Positions 10,601 to 19,537 of a DNA stretch of 64,000 nt are shown here, one piece after another (position 1 is the first letter of the stretch; each line of letters begins with the position of its first letter). Position numbers and translations under genes: made by a program. The notes beneath the pieces were generated by a model, which saw nothing but the letters and a program-made list of their open reading frames with translations, was not told the origin of the DNA and made no database searches. The stretch covers positions 62,001 to 126,000 of the forward strand of contig NZ_URAR01000003.1 in assembly GCF_900545795.1 (NCBI RefSeq), read 5' to 3'. This DNA comes from an uncultured Veillonella sp. (GTDB taxonomy: Bacteria; Bacillota; Negativicutes; Veillonellales; Veillonellaceae).

Positions 10601-10698
10601 CCAGTGATAACAATAAATTTATCGCGAGGCAAGGCTACATCAATATTTTTTAAATTATGTTGCCTTGCTCCTTTTACAATAATTTCTTCTTTCACCAT
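7663..10698 (-). CDS. uvrA: Excinuclease ABC subunit A
   Basis: Damage-recognition ATPase of nucleotide excision repair. Two ABC cassettes are present: Walker A GLSGSGKSSLAFDT near residue 31 and GVSGSGKSTLINEI in the second half, each followed by an LSGGEAQR signature. Zinc-binding CxxC pairs occur at CPSCGKP, CPDC/CPEC and CEACRGDG/CEVCKG. At 1011 aa it is about 60-70 residues longer than usual. The excess is a C-terminal hydrophilic tail built on a 9-residue repeat (EDSKxNN-like), encoded by a 27-bp DNA repeat at 7709-7816, ending in KTKKGRGRTKK. ATG follows GGGAGG. It sits second in the uvrBAC operon. Confidence 0.97.
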   Translation of the reverse strand: MVKEEIIVKGARQHNLKNIDVALPRDKFIVITGLSGSGKSSLAFDTIYAEGQRRYVESLSAYARQFLGQMDKPDVDYIEGLSPAISIDQKTTSRNPRSTVGTVTEIYDYLRLLFARVGRAYCPSCGKPITQQSVEQMADAVMTLPERTKILVLAPYIVGKKGEHKQVLEKLRKEGFARVRVDGDIRTLDEDIDLEKNKKHTIDIVIDRLVVKDGIVSRLTDSMETAAKWGEGMVIVQEVDGPQHMYSQHFACPDCHISLPPIEPRMFSFNSPFGACPECLGIGSTMEVDEDRVIPDGDVPFIDGAVRALSSNTSSWFMCQLDGLLKEQGYDLHATYNELPKKLQQLVMNGSPHMVSFSYENMSGEIKTYTQPYEGILPMVKRRYSEASSDSMRESFEPFMAIKPCKACGGARLKPETLAIRIGDKNIVEVTDFTISEAVDYFNTVELTEREKFIGAQILKEINARLMFLNNVGLDYLTMSRSAGSLSGGEAQRIRLATQIGSGLVGVLYILDEPSIGLHQRDNDRLIGTLKGLRDLGNTLLVVEHDEDTMLASDYLVDIGPGAGEHGGQVVAQGTAKEVMANPKSITGQYLSGQKFIALPEQRRKSNGHTLEIRGAKENNLKNINVKFPLGVFTVVTGVSGSGKSTLINEILYKGLSNTLYRSYHKVGAHKEIRGVEYIDKIINIDQSPIGRTPRSNPATYTGVFDSIRELYSQTPEAKIRGYKQGRFSFNVRGGRCEACRGDGIIKIEMHFLPDVYVPCEVCKGARYNRETLEVKYKGKSIADVLDMTVDDSVEFFKAIPKIHRKLVTLQEVGLGYIRLGQPATTLSGGEAQRVKLATELARRSTGKTLYILDEPTTGLHAEDIRKLLDVLQKLVDGGDTVVVIEHNLDVIKTADHIIDLGPEGGNRGGTIVGTGTPEEICKIKESYTGKFLAPVLAKTRKFMDLATSGTDLRDNNGKEIDTDRAEDSKINSHDEGSKTNNGAEDSNTNNTIKESKTKKGRGRTKKVGAN
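7709..7816. repeat. In-frame 27-bp tandem repeat in uvrA tail, 4 units
   Basis: TTAGAATCTTC-like units start at 7709, 7736, 7763 and 7790, an exact 27-bp period. They encode a 9-residue repeat in the extra C-terminal tail of UvrA. Confidence 0.75.
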
Positions 10699-10725
10699 AA
10701 CCTCCCGGTTAAAGATTCTCTATAG

Positions 10726-12981
10726 TTACTTACGGCCTTTTTTATCGCGTACATCTTGTAAGTCTGATAATTGCTGACGCAATAAACCTAATTCATCGCG
10801 ATATTGTGCGGCCTTTTCAAATTCTAATTGTTTAGCTGCCGCCTTCATTAAGCGAGTCGTTTCTTGAATTTGATTAAATACATCTTCTACAGTTAATTCT
10901 GGCACAACCAAAGCACTGTTTTGAATGTCTTTATTCGTATCGGCATCAGGGCCAGCCGCTACGCCTTGAACTGCTTTACCGCGGCCACCAGTAGCTACAG
11001 TAGTACCTTTACCACCCTTAGCCGTCGAACTACTCTTCGCACCCTTAGCTTTGCCTTTACCGCGCCCTTTGCCCGTAGAAGATTTACCCTCACTAGCACC
11101 ATATACTTCCGTCACTTCTGCCACTTCATTAGCGCCTTCTTCTAGCTTAGTGAGCTCAATTAATTCTTTAACTTCCTTCTTAATGGACTTAGGCGTAATA
11201 TTGTGTTCTTTATTATATGCTTCCTGTACTTCACGGCGGCGCTCCGTCTCACCAATGGCGCGCTCCATAGAGCCAGTAATGCGGTCAGCATACATAATAA
11301 CACGGCCATTTTCATTACGAGCAGCGCGACCGATTGTTTGAATCAATGATGTATCACTGCGAAGGAAACCTTCCTTATCTGCATCAAGAATAGCCACCAA
11401 AGATACTTCTGGCATATCAAGACCTTCACGCAATAGATTAATACCGACGAGCACGTCAAAAACACCAGCCCGCAAATCGCGAATAATATCGGCTCGTTCA
11501 ATGGTAGCAATATCAGAGTGCAAATAGCGAACGCGAACGCCCACTTCTTTTAAGAATTCGGTCAAATCTTCTGCCATCTTCTTCGTCAGCGTAGTCACTA
11601 AGACGCGTTCATTTTTCTTTGCTCGATCTTTAATTTCACCTAGCAAATCATCCATCTGTCCTTTAATCGGACGAATTTCTACAACTGGGTCTAATAAGCC
11701 GGTCGGGCGAATAATCTGCTCTGCAATATTCGTCTGCACTTCCATTTCATAGGGCCCAGGCGTAGCCGATACATACACAATCTGGTTAATTCGCTCTTGA
11801 AACTCTTCAAACTTCAAAGGGCGATTATCTAATGCAGAAGGCAAGCGGAAGCCATATTCTATGAGATTTTCCTTGCGTGCTCGGTCCCCATTATACATGG
11901 CGCGCACCTGAGGAATCGTCACATGAGACTCATCAATTAAAATCAAAAAATCTTCTGGAAAATAATCAATCAAAGTAAACGGCGCCTCACCGGGCTTGCG
12001 ATTAGATAAGAGGCGGGAATAGTTTTCAATGCCTGAGCAATAGCCCATTTCCTGCATCATTTCAATGTCATAGCGAGTCCGTTGCTCTAAGCGCTGTGCC
12101 TCTAGCAAGCGATCACGGCTCTTTAAGTAAGCCAATTGCTCATCTAGCTCCGCCTCAATGCGCTCGATGGCAACGCGCAATTTATCCTGCGTTGTTACAT
12201 AGTGAGAGGCTGGATAAATAGCCACATGTTTGCGCTCCGCAATAATCTCGCCAGTTAAGACATCGATTTCAGACAAGCGATCAATTTCATCCCCAAATAA
12301 CTCTATGCGAACCACACGCTCACTATAGGCTGCTGGAAAGACTTCAATTACATCGCCATGAACGCGGAATGTGCCGCGCGTAAAATTAATATCATTGCGT
12401 GAGTATTGAATGTCTACTAATTTCTTCAAAATCTCATCGCGACTTTTTTCTTGCCCCAAACGAAGACTTACTACTAAATCACTATAATCTTCTGGATCAC
12501 CTAAGCCATAGATACAACTTACAGAGGCCACTATAATTACATCGCGGCGCTCAAATAAACTCATCGTAGCACTATGGCGCAATTTATCTATTTCGTCATT
12601 AATTGACGCATCTTTTTCAATATAAGTATCAGTCGATGCAATATAAGCCTCTGGCTGATAAAAATCATAATAGGATACAAAATACTCTACTGCATTATTA
12701 GGGAAAAAGCTCTTAAACTCGCTACAAAGTTGAGCTGCTAAAGTCTTATTGTGTGCAATTACCAAAGTTGGTTTCTGGACCCCTTCAATAAGCTTCGCCA
12801 TAGTATAGGTTTTACCTGTACCTGTAGCGCCTAATAATACTTGGGCCCAATCGCCTTGTTCCACCCCTTTTACCAAGGAGTTAATCGCTGCCGGTTGATC
12901 CCCCATAGGTTGAAAGGGAGCCTCTACTTTAAACGGTGTACCCGTTCCTTCGTAATTGCGATGTATGGATGGATGTGCCAT
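10726..12981 (-). CDS. uvrB: Excinuclease ABC subunit B
   Basis: Helicase-like DNA-loading subunit of nucleotide excision repair. Walker A GATGTGKTYTMAKLIE, the beta-hairpin region YYDFYQPEAYI, the helicase motif DESH, QTIGRAARN, and a C-terminal UVR domain (QLEFEKAAQYRDELGLL) are all visible. At 751 aa it is about 80-90 residues longer than typical UvrB. The extra length lies between the helicase core and the UVR domain (about residues 610-690) as a Gly/Lys/Ser/Ala-rich, probably disordered and basic linker (KGRGKGKAKGAKSSS). First gene of uvrBAC-brnQ. The ATG is preceded by GAGGA and, farther upstream, by a perfect 12-bp direct repeat. Confidence 0.97.
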   Translation of the reverse strand: MAHPSIHRNYEGTGTPFKVEAPFQPMGDQPAAINSLVKGVEQGDWAQVLLGATGTGKTYTMAKLIEGVQKPTLVIAHNKTLAAQLCSEFKSFFPNNAVEYFVSYYDFYQPEAYIASTDTYIEKDASINDEIDKLRHSATMSLFERRDVIIVASVSCIYGLGDPEDYSDLVVSLRLGQEKSRDEILKKLVDIQYSRNDINFTRGTFRVHGDVIEVFPAAYSERVVRIELFGDEIDRLSEIDVLTGEIIAERKHVAIYPASHYVTTQDKLRVAIERIEAELDEQLAYLKSRDRLLEAQRLEQRTRYDIEMMQEMGYCSGIENYSRLLSNRKPGEAPFTLIDYFPEDFLILIDESHVTIPQVRAMYNGDRARKENLIEYGFRLPSALDNRPLKFEEFQERINQIVYVSATPGPYEMEVQTNIAEQIIRPTGLLDPVVEIRPIKGQMDDLLGEIKDRAKKNERVLVTTLTKKMAEDLTEFLKEVGVRVRYLHSDIATIERADIIRDLRAGVFDVLVGINLLREGLDMPEVSLVAILDADKEGFLRSDTSLIQTIGRAARNENGRVIMYADRITGSMERAIGETERRREVQEAYNKEHNITPKSIKKEVKELIELTKLEEGANEVAEVTEVYGASEGKSSTGKGRGKGKAKGAKSSSTAKGGKGTTVATGGRGKAVQGVAAGPDADTNKDIQNSALVVPELTVEDVFNQIQETTRLMKAAAKQLEFEKAAQYRDELGLLRQQLSDLQDVRDKKGRK

Positions 12982-12997
12982 ATATATCCTCTTCTTT

Positions 12998-13021
12998 TTG
13001 TATAACGAATTGTATAACGAA
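12998..13021. repeat. Perfect 12-bp direct repeat upstream of uvrB
   Basis: TTGTATAACGAA occurs twice back to back, 17 bp before the uvrB start. It could be a regulator site for the excision-repair operon or a chance duplication; it does not match the Gram-positive LexA palindrome. Confidence 0.5.
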
Positions 13022-13027
13022 ACTAAG

Positions 13028-13049
13028 GCGCAGCATATAGAAGCTGCGC
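13028..13049 (-). terminator. Possible terminator after the ftsY operon
   Basis: A 7-bp GC-rich stem GCGCAGC/GCTGCGC with an 8-nt loop, downstream of the 13175-13597 gene. No T run follows on the minus strand, so termination may be weak. Confidence 0.45.
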
Positions 13050-13073
13050 TTATTCTTATGGATTATTTACTCA

Positions 13074-13165
13074 TTACCAAAATTATAATCTATTTACTTT
13101 ATTACAAAAATTATAATCTATTTACTTTATTTCCAAAATATCAAACTATTTACGCTATTACCAAT
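13074..13165. repeat. 28-bp tandem repeat, about 3.5 copies
   Basis: Units start at 13074, 13102 and 13130, with a partial fourth at 13158. The first two differ at about one base (TTACCAAAATTATAATC...). They are AT-rich and intergenic, between the small unknown gene and uvrB. Confidence 0.8.
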
Positions 13166-13174
13166 CACTAACTC

Positions 13175-13597
13175 TTATTTGTTAGCCGCCGCAGCTGCAG
13201 CCGCGGCTTCTTCAGCGCGCACGCGATCAATATGGTCCTGCAGTTGTTTACGTTCACGCTCATTTAATTCCCGTCGAATCTCATCTCGTTGGGCAGCCGT
13301 ATCAGGCCCTTCTAATACTTCAATGAGCAATGCCACAGCCTTTTGGTTAATCCCAATCTGCAAGGCAATATCCATAGGCATCTCCCATTGTTCTGGCGTA
13401 AAATTCTTAATACGCTCATCTAAATCCTTCCAATTAGCCAATACTAAGCGAACTACAGGGCGATACATTTCGATGCCAATATACTCAGTTAAATCACCCA
13501 ATAACTCAATGGCTTCAGCTGATGCGCCATAGTCATTGTTTTTATTTTCTAGTCGCGCATAAGCCATGAGAGACTCTCTCGTCAATTTATCTTTCAC
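13175..13597 (-). CDS. Hypothetical protein downstream of ftsY
   Basis: 140 aa, not recognised. It is predicted soluble and helical and has no signal peptide. The body (EAIELLGDLTEYIGIEMYRPVV and following) looks like a small globular helical fold. The C-terminus is a charged helix (RDEIRRELNERERKQLQDHI) ending in an Ala tract of seven residues. The GTG start lies 5 bp after the ftsY stop with AAAAGGA overlapping the ftsY end, so it is almost certainly cotranslated with ftsY. Its role may relate to chromosome segregation or secretion genes only by position. Coding status is supported by tight spacing and codon pattern. Confidence 0.7.
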   Translation of the reverse strand: MKDKLTRESLMAYARLENKNNDYGASAEAIELLGDLTEYIGIEMYRPVVRLVLANWKDLDERIKNFTPEQWEMPMDIALQIGINQKAVALLIEVLEGPDTAAQRDEIRRELNERERKQLQDHIDRVRAEEAAAAAAAANK

Positions 13598-13602
13598 TCA
13601 AA

Positions 13603-14514
13603 TCAGTCCTTTTCAAATAAAGCATTTGCAAAATCAGTCGCGTTAAATGGTTTTAAATCATCCATTTTTTCGCCTATGCCAATCCAGCGAACCGGTACGC
13701 CTAGCTCTTCTTTTACAGAAATAACTACGCCACCTTTAGCCGTTCCATCAAGCTTAGTCACTACAATACCAGTAATCGGCACCGCTTGACCGAATAATTT
13801 AGCCTGACTCACCGCATTTTGACCGGTGGTGCCATCTAAAATTAGCAAGGTTTGATGAGGTGCTCCTGGCACTTGGCGATCTGCTACACGACCAATTTTC
13901 TTTAACTCTTCCATTAAATTTGTCTTTGTATGTAAACGTCCAGCTGTATCTACAATCACGATATCAGCTTGACGCGCTTTAGCTGATGCTAATGCATCAA
14001 ATACGACTGCTGCTGGGTCAGCACCTTCTTGATGTTTTACAATTGGTACGCCTACGCGCTCAGCCCAAATAGTCAACTGCTCAGATGCAGCGGCTCTAAA
14101 TGTATCTGCTGCTGCTAAAATTACAGACTTACCTTGTTGTTTATAATGATTTGCTAATTTAGCAATAGTCGTGGTCTTACCTACACCATTGACACCAACT
14201 ACTAATATAACTTCAGGAGAATGCAATTCTAATTCTTCTTCCTGATCCCCTAGTAATTGTTTGATGCAGGCTTCAATGGTAGGCATTACATCCCCTGTGT
14301 TCTTAATTTGACCACTCGTAACCCCACGGCGAATTTCCTTCATCAAGTATTCTGTCGTCTTAACACCTAAGTCACCGGTAATCATAGCTACTTCTAAATC
14401 ATCTAAAAAATCATCATCGATCTCTGCATAGCCAATAATGACATGCTCAATCGTTTTAGTAAATTTTTGCTTTGTATCCTTTAAAGCATTACTAAATGCA
14501 TTAAAAAATCCCAT
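13603..14514 (-). CDS. ftsY: Signal recognition particle receptor FtsY
   Basis: GTPase that docks the SRP-ribosome complex at the inner membrane and passes nascent chains to SecYEG. 303 aa comprising the N and G domains without the long acidic A domain, as is usual in Firmicutes. Motifs: G1 GVNGVGKTTTIAKLA, DTFRAAASEQL (I-box region), G3 DTAGRLHTK, G4 TKLDGTAKGG, and a C-terminal GEKMDDLKPF. The ATG overlaps the smc stop by one base, so the two are translationally coupled. The smc-ftsY pair is a common Firmicute arrangement. Confidence 0.96.
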   Translation of the reverse strand: MGFFNAFSNALKDTKQKFTKTIEHVIIGYAEIDDDFLDDLEVAMITGDLGVKTTEYLMKEIRRGVTSGQIKNTGDVMPTIEACIKQLLGDQEEELELHSPEVILVVGVNGVGKTTTIAKLANHYKQQGKSVILAAADTFRAAASEQLTIWAERVGVPIVKHQEGADPAAVVFDALASAKARQADIVIVDTAGRLHTKTNLMEELKKIGRVADRQVPGAPHQTLLILDGTTGQNAVSQAKLFGQAVPITGIVVTKLDGTAKGGVVISVKEELGVPVRWIGIGEKMDDLKPFNATDFANALFEKD

Positions 14515-17500
14515 TACATATCCTCCTTCACATCTTCAAAGGCCACGGTTAATAATCGTGATACCCCTCGTTCCACCATAGTCACACCTTGTAACACTTG
14601 AGCAGCTTCCATAGTTCGCTTGCGATGAGATACAACAATAAATTGCGTATCCGAACCTAAGCGCTGTAAATAGCGGCCAAAGCGCTCTACATTAGCTTCA
14701 TCTAACGCCGCATCAACTTCATCGAGCACACAGAAAGGTGCTGGTCTAAAATCTAAGAATGAGAAGAGCAAGGCAATAACGGTCAAGGCTCGTTCGCCCC
14801 CTGATAATAGACTTAATTGTTGACGCTTCTTTCCAGGCGGTTGAATATAAAAATCAATGCCACTTTGCAAAATATTCTCTTCATCGGTCAAGGCAATCTG
14901 CGCCGTACCACCGCCAAATAATTGAGCAAATACGGTTTGGAAACGAACGCCTACCTTAGCCAATACTTCACTTAATTTTTCAGACATAGCCGCATCAATT
15001 TCACCAATAACCGTTTGTAATTGAGCTTTTGCTTCTTCTAAATCAGTGCGCTGATGTTCATAGAAGGTATGATTCTCTTGAGCTTTCTCATATTCTTCTA
15101 CAGCTGCTGGGTTAATCGGCCCTAATGCTTCCATCTGAGTCCGCAATGCTTCCTCTTTAGCACGCCAATCCGACACAGCTCCTTCAGGCTTTAACTCCTG
15201 TCCTTCTTCCTTAGTAAAGCCCAATTCCTCAAGACGATCTAAGGCTTGCTGGCTATTAATTTCATATTTTGCCAACTGTCCTTCCATCTGGGCTAATCGT
15301 TGCTGAATATGACGCAAACGCCCTTCCATGGTATGACGGCTATGACTCATGCTATCTAAATTAAGTTTTTGCTCTTTAGTCGCTTCTAATAAAGCATCTC
15401 GTTTAGTACCTAGCTCTTGAACACGCTTTTGTAAGTCTTGCATAGTTTGCTGTAATTCTTGTAAGCTCGCAGGAATCGTTGACTCCGCTAAGGTCTTAGC
15501 ATCAGCTAATTCTATTTGTAAAGGCTCCAAGCGCTCCGTAGCCATTGCAATGGCCTGTGTCCATTCTTCAATTTGCTCTTGACGATGCTCTTGTAATTGA
15601 CGTAGACTTTCACAAGCTAAATGAGCCTTATTATACGCTTCCATCGCATCTTGCTGAGCCTTTTGACACTGCTTTAATTCTTCTAAAATCTGACTTTGAC
15701 GGCTTGTTCCATCGCTGCTTGTATCAAAATTAGCTAAAGCTAATTCTCTTTGCTCGAGTTGCAATCGCCCTTGCTCAATGCGAGCACCTAAGTCCTGAGC
15801 CTTTTGGCGATTCTCTTTTAAAATTCTCTCTTTACGGCTATGGCGTTCTTCACCTAATTTAAGTGCTGATGCTGCATTAACCACAGCTAAATGCCCTGCT
15901 TCGTAATCTCGCTCTTGAGACTGTAATTCTGTTTCTACAGCTCCAATTTCACCAGCTAAGCGCTGCAAATCTTCTTCAAGACTGCTTCGCTTAGCTTGAT
16001 TTGTCTCTTTAGCGGCTTCCAATTGCTGCAACTCATCTTTTCGAGCCATAACAGATGCTTTACGACGCTTAACATGACCACCAGACAAGGATCCACCAGG
16101 TTGAAATTGTTCCCCCTCTAAAGTGACAAGACGCAATTGTTGTTTATACTTCTTTTGTAATGCAATAGCCCGTTCCATAGTATCTACCACTAGGATACGA
16201 CCTAATAAATAATTAAAAATGCCTGTATAAACCGTATCAAACTGGATGCAGTCTACAGCGCGCCCTAATACACCAGATTCATCAAGCGCCGGTGTTTGCA
16301 CGACTTGGCCTTTCACCGTTTCAATAGGTAAAAATGTAGCGCGCCCACCTTGTATGCGCTTTAAATAATTAACCCCTTCAGACGCAATGCGCGACGTGTT
16401 CGTCACTACATGATTAATAGAGCCACCTAAGGCAATATCAAGAGCTACTACATATTTTTTATCAACTGTAAATAAATCCCCAATGGCTCCGGCTACACCT
16501 TGACGCCAAGGCTCCTTAGACTTCAAAACATTGCGAGTCCCTTCCGTATAGCCTTCATAATCATCGGCCCACTGGCTTAATATGTCTAAGCGACCATCTA
16601 GTTGCTGGGCTTCGCGTTGTAAAGTCTGTAAGTTTTGTTCTGCTTCTTTACGCTGCTTTACTAATGAGTCCAAAGTAGTACGCTGATTGTGACGCCCTGA
16701 TTGAGCATGTTCTAACTTAACTACTAAAGCCTCATGAGTAGCAGTTAATTCGCTTAGTTCATCACCAGTGCTCTTCGATTCCTCTTCTAATTGGCTAATA
16801 ATATGTTGAATCTCTTCAATTTGTGAAGTCAAACGAGCTACTTCCTGCTTACTTTGCTCCACTTGAGATACAAGATCAATTTGCTCATTATAACGAGATT
16901 GTTCTGCCGCTTGTAAATTAGTAAGCTCTTGTTGCTTATGTTCTACCGCAGCTTGCGCCTGCTCCTGAACAAGCTTCAATTCCTCGGCTTGCTTAGTTTT
17001 CTCAGCTAATTCACCTTCGCTGTCAGCCACTAACTTTTCATGCATAAGCTTTTTTTGCTCATCCGTAGTACGTGACAAGGTCAACTCCGTAACACGGCGA
17101 CTCATATCTTCCACCGTACGCTGTGCTGTGCGCAATCGTTCAGCAGCTAATTTTTCATCCCCTTGCAGGGCCGTCACTTGCTGCTGCGCCTCATTAAACT
17201 CTGCATCTAATTGGCGCAAGGTAGTTTCTTCTTTATCAGTGTCTAATTTTAAACGCTGATAATTAGCATCTAGCTTCGACAATTCAGTTTGAAGCTCCAC
17301 GTCTTCTTGAGTCAAATGTATCTTATCGTTTTCTTGTTTCGTAAATAAGCGATCCGCCACTTTATACTCATGAAAGGCTAAGGCTCCATCATACTGGCGC
17401 TTTTCACGCCCCAATTGACTATGTAACTTAGTTTTCTCCGCCTTCTCAGCTAAAGGTTCTAACTGCTCTTCTAAATTGGCCATAAGATCCGCTAAGCGCT

Positions 17501-18065
17501 CCATATTGCGCTCAGTTTGCCCCATGCGGCGAAGTGCTTCTTCTTTATCCATTTTTGAGCGAGCGATACCTGCCACTTCTTCAAAAATTAAACGGCGCTC
17601 TTCAGGCTTACTATTTAAAATGGCATCAACCCGATTTTGCCCAATAATGGCCATAGAGTCGCGCCCCAATCCCGTATCAGCAAACATGGCATGAATATCT
17701 TTCAAGCGACAAGCTTTCCGATTAATGAGAAATTCACTGTCCCCATTGCGATAAATACGTCTTGTAATCGCCACTTCTGGAAAATCAGGATGTAAGCCTT
17801 TATCGGCATTATCAAATACAAGCGTTACTTCTGCGGAGCTTAAGGGACGACGCTTTTCCGTCCCTGAAAAAATAATATCCTCTGCCTTTTGTCCGCGTAA
17901 TTGTCGCACATTTGACTCACCCAATACCCAGCGCATAGCATCGGTAATATTACTTTTCCCACTCCCATTAGGACCTACAATAGCAGTCATGCCAGGAGAA
18001 AATTTTACAATTGTCTTGTCTGCGAAGGACTTAAACCCCTTCATTTCCAATCTTAAAAGCTGCAT
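14514..18065 (-). CDS. smc: Chromosome partition protein SMC
   Basis: Condensin ATPase that organises and segregates the chromosome. Head motifs are split across the protein: Walker A GPNGSGKSNITDAMRW near residue 32, signature LLSGGERALTVIALLF and Walker B PFCVLDEVDAALDEAN near the C-terminus. Two long coiled coils flank a hinge at about residues 500-670 (GVAGAIGDLFTVDKKYVVAL). 1183 aa is normal. I start at the ATG at 18065, which has AAAGGTGG at proper spacing; a GTG three codons upstream sits inside that site. A sigma-70-like promoter lies upstream at 18135-18164. Downstream ftsY overlaps. Confidence 0.97.
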   Translation of the reverse strand: MQLLRLEMKGFKSFADKTIVKFSPGMTAIVGPNGSGKSNITDAMRWVLGESNVRQLRGQKAEDIIFSGTEKRRPLSSAEVTLVFDNADKGLHPDFPEVAITRRIYRNGDSEFLINRKACRLKDIHAMFADTGLGRDSMAIIGQNRVDAILNSKPEERRLIFEEVAGIARSKMDKEEALRRMGQTERNMERLADLMANLEEQLEPLAEKAEKTKLHSQLGREKRQYDGALAFHEYKVADRLFTKQENDKIHLTQEDVELQTELSKLDANYQRLKLDTDKEETTLRQLDAEFNEAQQQVTALQGDEKLAAERLRTAQRTVEDMSRRVTELTLSRTTDEQKKLMHEKLVADSEGELAEKTKQAEELKLVQEQAQAAVEHKQQELTNLQAAEQSRYNEQIDLVSQVEQSKQEVARLTSQIEEIQHIISQLEEESKSTGDELSELTATHEALVVKLEHAQSGRHNQRTTLDSLVKQRKEAEQNLQTLQREAQQLDGRLDILSQWADDYEGYTEGTRNVLKSKEPWRQGVAGAIGDLFTVDKKYVVALDIALGGSINHVVTNTSRIASEGVNYLKRIQGGRATFLPIETVKGQVVQTPALDESGVLGRAVDCIQFDTVYTGIFNYLLGRILVVDTMERAIALQKKYKQQLRLVTLEGEQFQPGGSLSGGHVKRRKASVMARKDELQQLEAAKETNQAKRSSLEEDLQRLAGEIGAVETELQSQERDYEAGHLAVVNAASALKLGEERHSRKERILKENRQKAQDLGARIEQGRLQLEQRELALANFDTSSDGTSRQSQILEELKQCQKAQQDAMEAYNKAHLACESLRQLQEHRQEQIEEWTQAIAMATERLEPLQIELADAKTLAESTIPASLQELQQTMQDLQKRVQELGTKRDALLEATKEQKLNLDSMSHSRHTMEGRLRHIQQRLAQMEGQLAKYEINSQQALDRLEELGFTKEEGQELKPEGAVSDWRAKEEALRTQMEALGPINPAAVEEYEKAQENHTFYEHQRTDLEEAKAQLQTVIGEIDAAMSEKLSEVLAKVGVRFQTVFAQLFGGGTAQIALTDEENILQSGIDFYIQPPGKKRQQLSLLSGGERALTVIALLFSFLDFRPAPFCVLDEVDAALDEANVERFGRYLQRLGSDTQFIVVSHRKRTMEAAQVLQGVTMVERGVSRLLTVAFEDVKEDM

Positions 18066-18134
18066 GCATACCACCTTTGTAAATCCATTGAATCTATCTA
18101 TAAAATCATAATATCGAAATTTTGTTTTCCCTTA

Positions 18135-18164
18135 ATTATAAGCTATTTTATCGATATTTGTCTA
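18135..18164 (-). promoter_or_regulatory. Candidate sigma-70 promoter for smc-ftsY
   Basis: Minus-strand -35 TAGACA (18159-18164) and -10 TATAAT (18135-18140) with an 18-bp spacer. It ends about 70 bp before the smc start, immediately after the radical SAM gene's stop. Confidence 0.6.
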
Positions 18165-18168
18165 TTTT

Positions 18169-19383
18169 TTACAATAAATAGTTTACTCCACCATACTCTA
18201 TAAGAACATGATTCTCTGGCACTGAATTATCTTCTTTCCACTGCCAACTAAGCTGCTCATAGTGTTCCTCAAAGTATTTCATATTACTTCGTTTTAAGCC
18301 CCGTACTTTCGAAGTTAAATTTCGCGCATATCGCACAGTAATAAGATGAGAGTCCATATTCCTCACACCATAATGCATCTCCCTTACATTATGATGGCCA
18401 ACGCTCATTTCATAATGGACGCCTCTCATGTCATGATGCACGCCCCTTATGTCATGTTGCACGCCCTTTAAACTAGACGCCCCATCCTCTACGCTATGAC
18501 CAAAAGAACCTAAGTCTAAATCGTATAGTAAAGCTTCTATGCGCAAGCGCCACTGGTAATTTACAACTAGCTCTCCCATTGCTGGCTCATAGGGGCCACC
18601 AACTAAGCCCACGCCCTCATCTAATTCTTCCGTACTCTGTAACCCCGTACGAATGATGTATATGCCTTTAGACTCTAAATATGTTTTTAAAAAGGCACTA
18701 TATGCAACTGCCTGGTTCACGCTCAATGGCGTATAAAGGCCTGCTTCCATCTGTTCGGCTAGTTCTGTATCAGCAATGACCAACACAGGATAAATACGGC
18801 CAAAATCTGGCGCTAAACGCGCTATACTCACAGCAGTATGCACTAATGTATGCCAAGTCTCTCCCGGCAGGCCCGGCAAGAGCTGAATGCCGACGCGCAA
18901 GTTATTTTTTTTGAGTCTCTGTACTGCGCAAACTACATCATGAGCCGTATGGCCTCGCTTAGCTTGTCGTAAAATCTCCTCATCCATCGACTGCACACCA
19001 ATTTCAACAGTGTTGACACCATAGGATTTAAGGCGATGAATAGCTTCCTCTTCTAATGCATCAGGGCGCGTAGAACAACGAATACCATCGATCTCGCCAA
19101 CTTGTAAGGCTTCATAAGCGGGCGCTAATAACTGCTCTTGTAGCGCCACTGGCAAAGCTGTAAAGCTACCACCATAAAAAGCCACTTCCCAATATTTTGC
19201 GTCACGCTTACTGCCTACATAGTCTGCTATAGTTTTTCGAATATCACTTTGCACAGCCAACACGCCATCACTGGCAATGTGATGCTGATTACAAAATATG
19301 CACTGCTGAGGACAGCCAGCATGAGGAATATAAAAAGGGATTAGCCCTAAGGGCTTAGTATAAAATTCTTGATTAGCACTCAT
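18169..19383 (-). CDS. Radical SAM protein, Elp3-like
   Basis: 404 aa. The 4Fe-4S/SAM motif is CPQQCIFCNQ (CxxxCxxC, as in Elp3/MiaB-like proteins). It is followed by the SAM-domain signatures FYGGSFTALP, TRPDALEEEAI, VEIGVQSMDEEIL and GIQLLPGLPGE. Members of this Firmicute family sit near rnc-smc; their substrate is unknown. The odd part is residues of about 300-340, where a His-rich 7-residue repeat (GVHHDMR, GVHYEMS, VGHHNVR, EMHYGVR) interrupts the C-terminal region, encoded by a 21-bp DNA repeat. The core resumes with a normal C-terminus. ATG start with AGGAGG nearby. It is separated from rnc by a terminator, so it has its own promoter or depends on read-through. Confidence 0.8.
   Translation of the reverse strand: MSANQEFYTKPLGLIPFYIPHAGCPQQCIFCNQHHIASDGVLAVQSDIRKTIADYVGSKRDAKYWEVAFYGGSFTALPVALQEQLLAPAYEALQVGEIDGIRCSTRPDALEEEAIHRLKSYGVNTVEIGVQSMDEEILRQAKRGHTAHDVVCAVQRLKKNNLRVGIQLLPGLPGETWHTLVHTAVSIARLAPDFGRIYPVLVIADTELAEQMEAGLYTPLSVNQAVAYSAFLKTYLESKGIYIIRTGLQSTEELDEGVGLVGGPYEPAMGELVVNYQWRLRIEALLYDLDLGSFGHSVEDGASSLKGVQHDIRGVHHDMRGVHYEMSVGHHNVREMHYGVRNMDSHLITVRYARNLTSKVRGLKRSNMKYFEEHYEQLSWQWKEDNSVPENHVLIEYGGVNYLL
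18362..18470. repeat. In-frame 21-bp degenerate repeat in the radical SAM gene
   Basis: Units such as TCATGTCATGATGCACGCC repeat at 21-bp spacing and encode a 7-residue His-rich repeat. The repeat keeps the frame, consistent with expansion by slippage. Confidence 0.7.
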
Positions 19384-19537
19384 AGAGCCTCCTACTAATA
19401 CATTACGATCTTACTATATCTGCAATTAAAGATTAACTTCATTGTCACTAACAAACTAAACCTTGCCAATTAAACACTAAATTTATTAACCCCTACAAGC
19501 TCAATCTATATCTAGTGAAATCATCATATGGAAAAAA

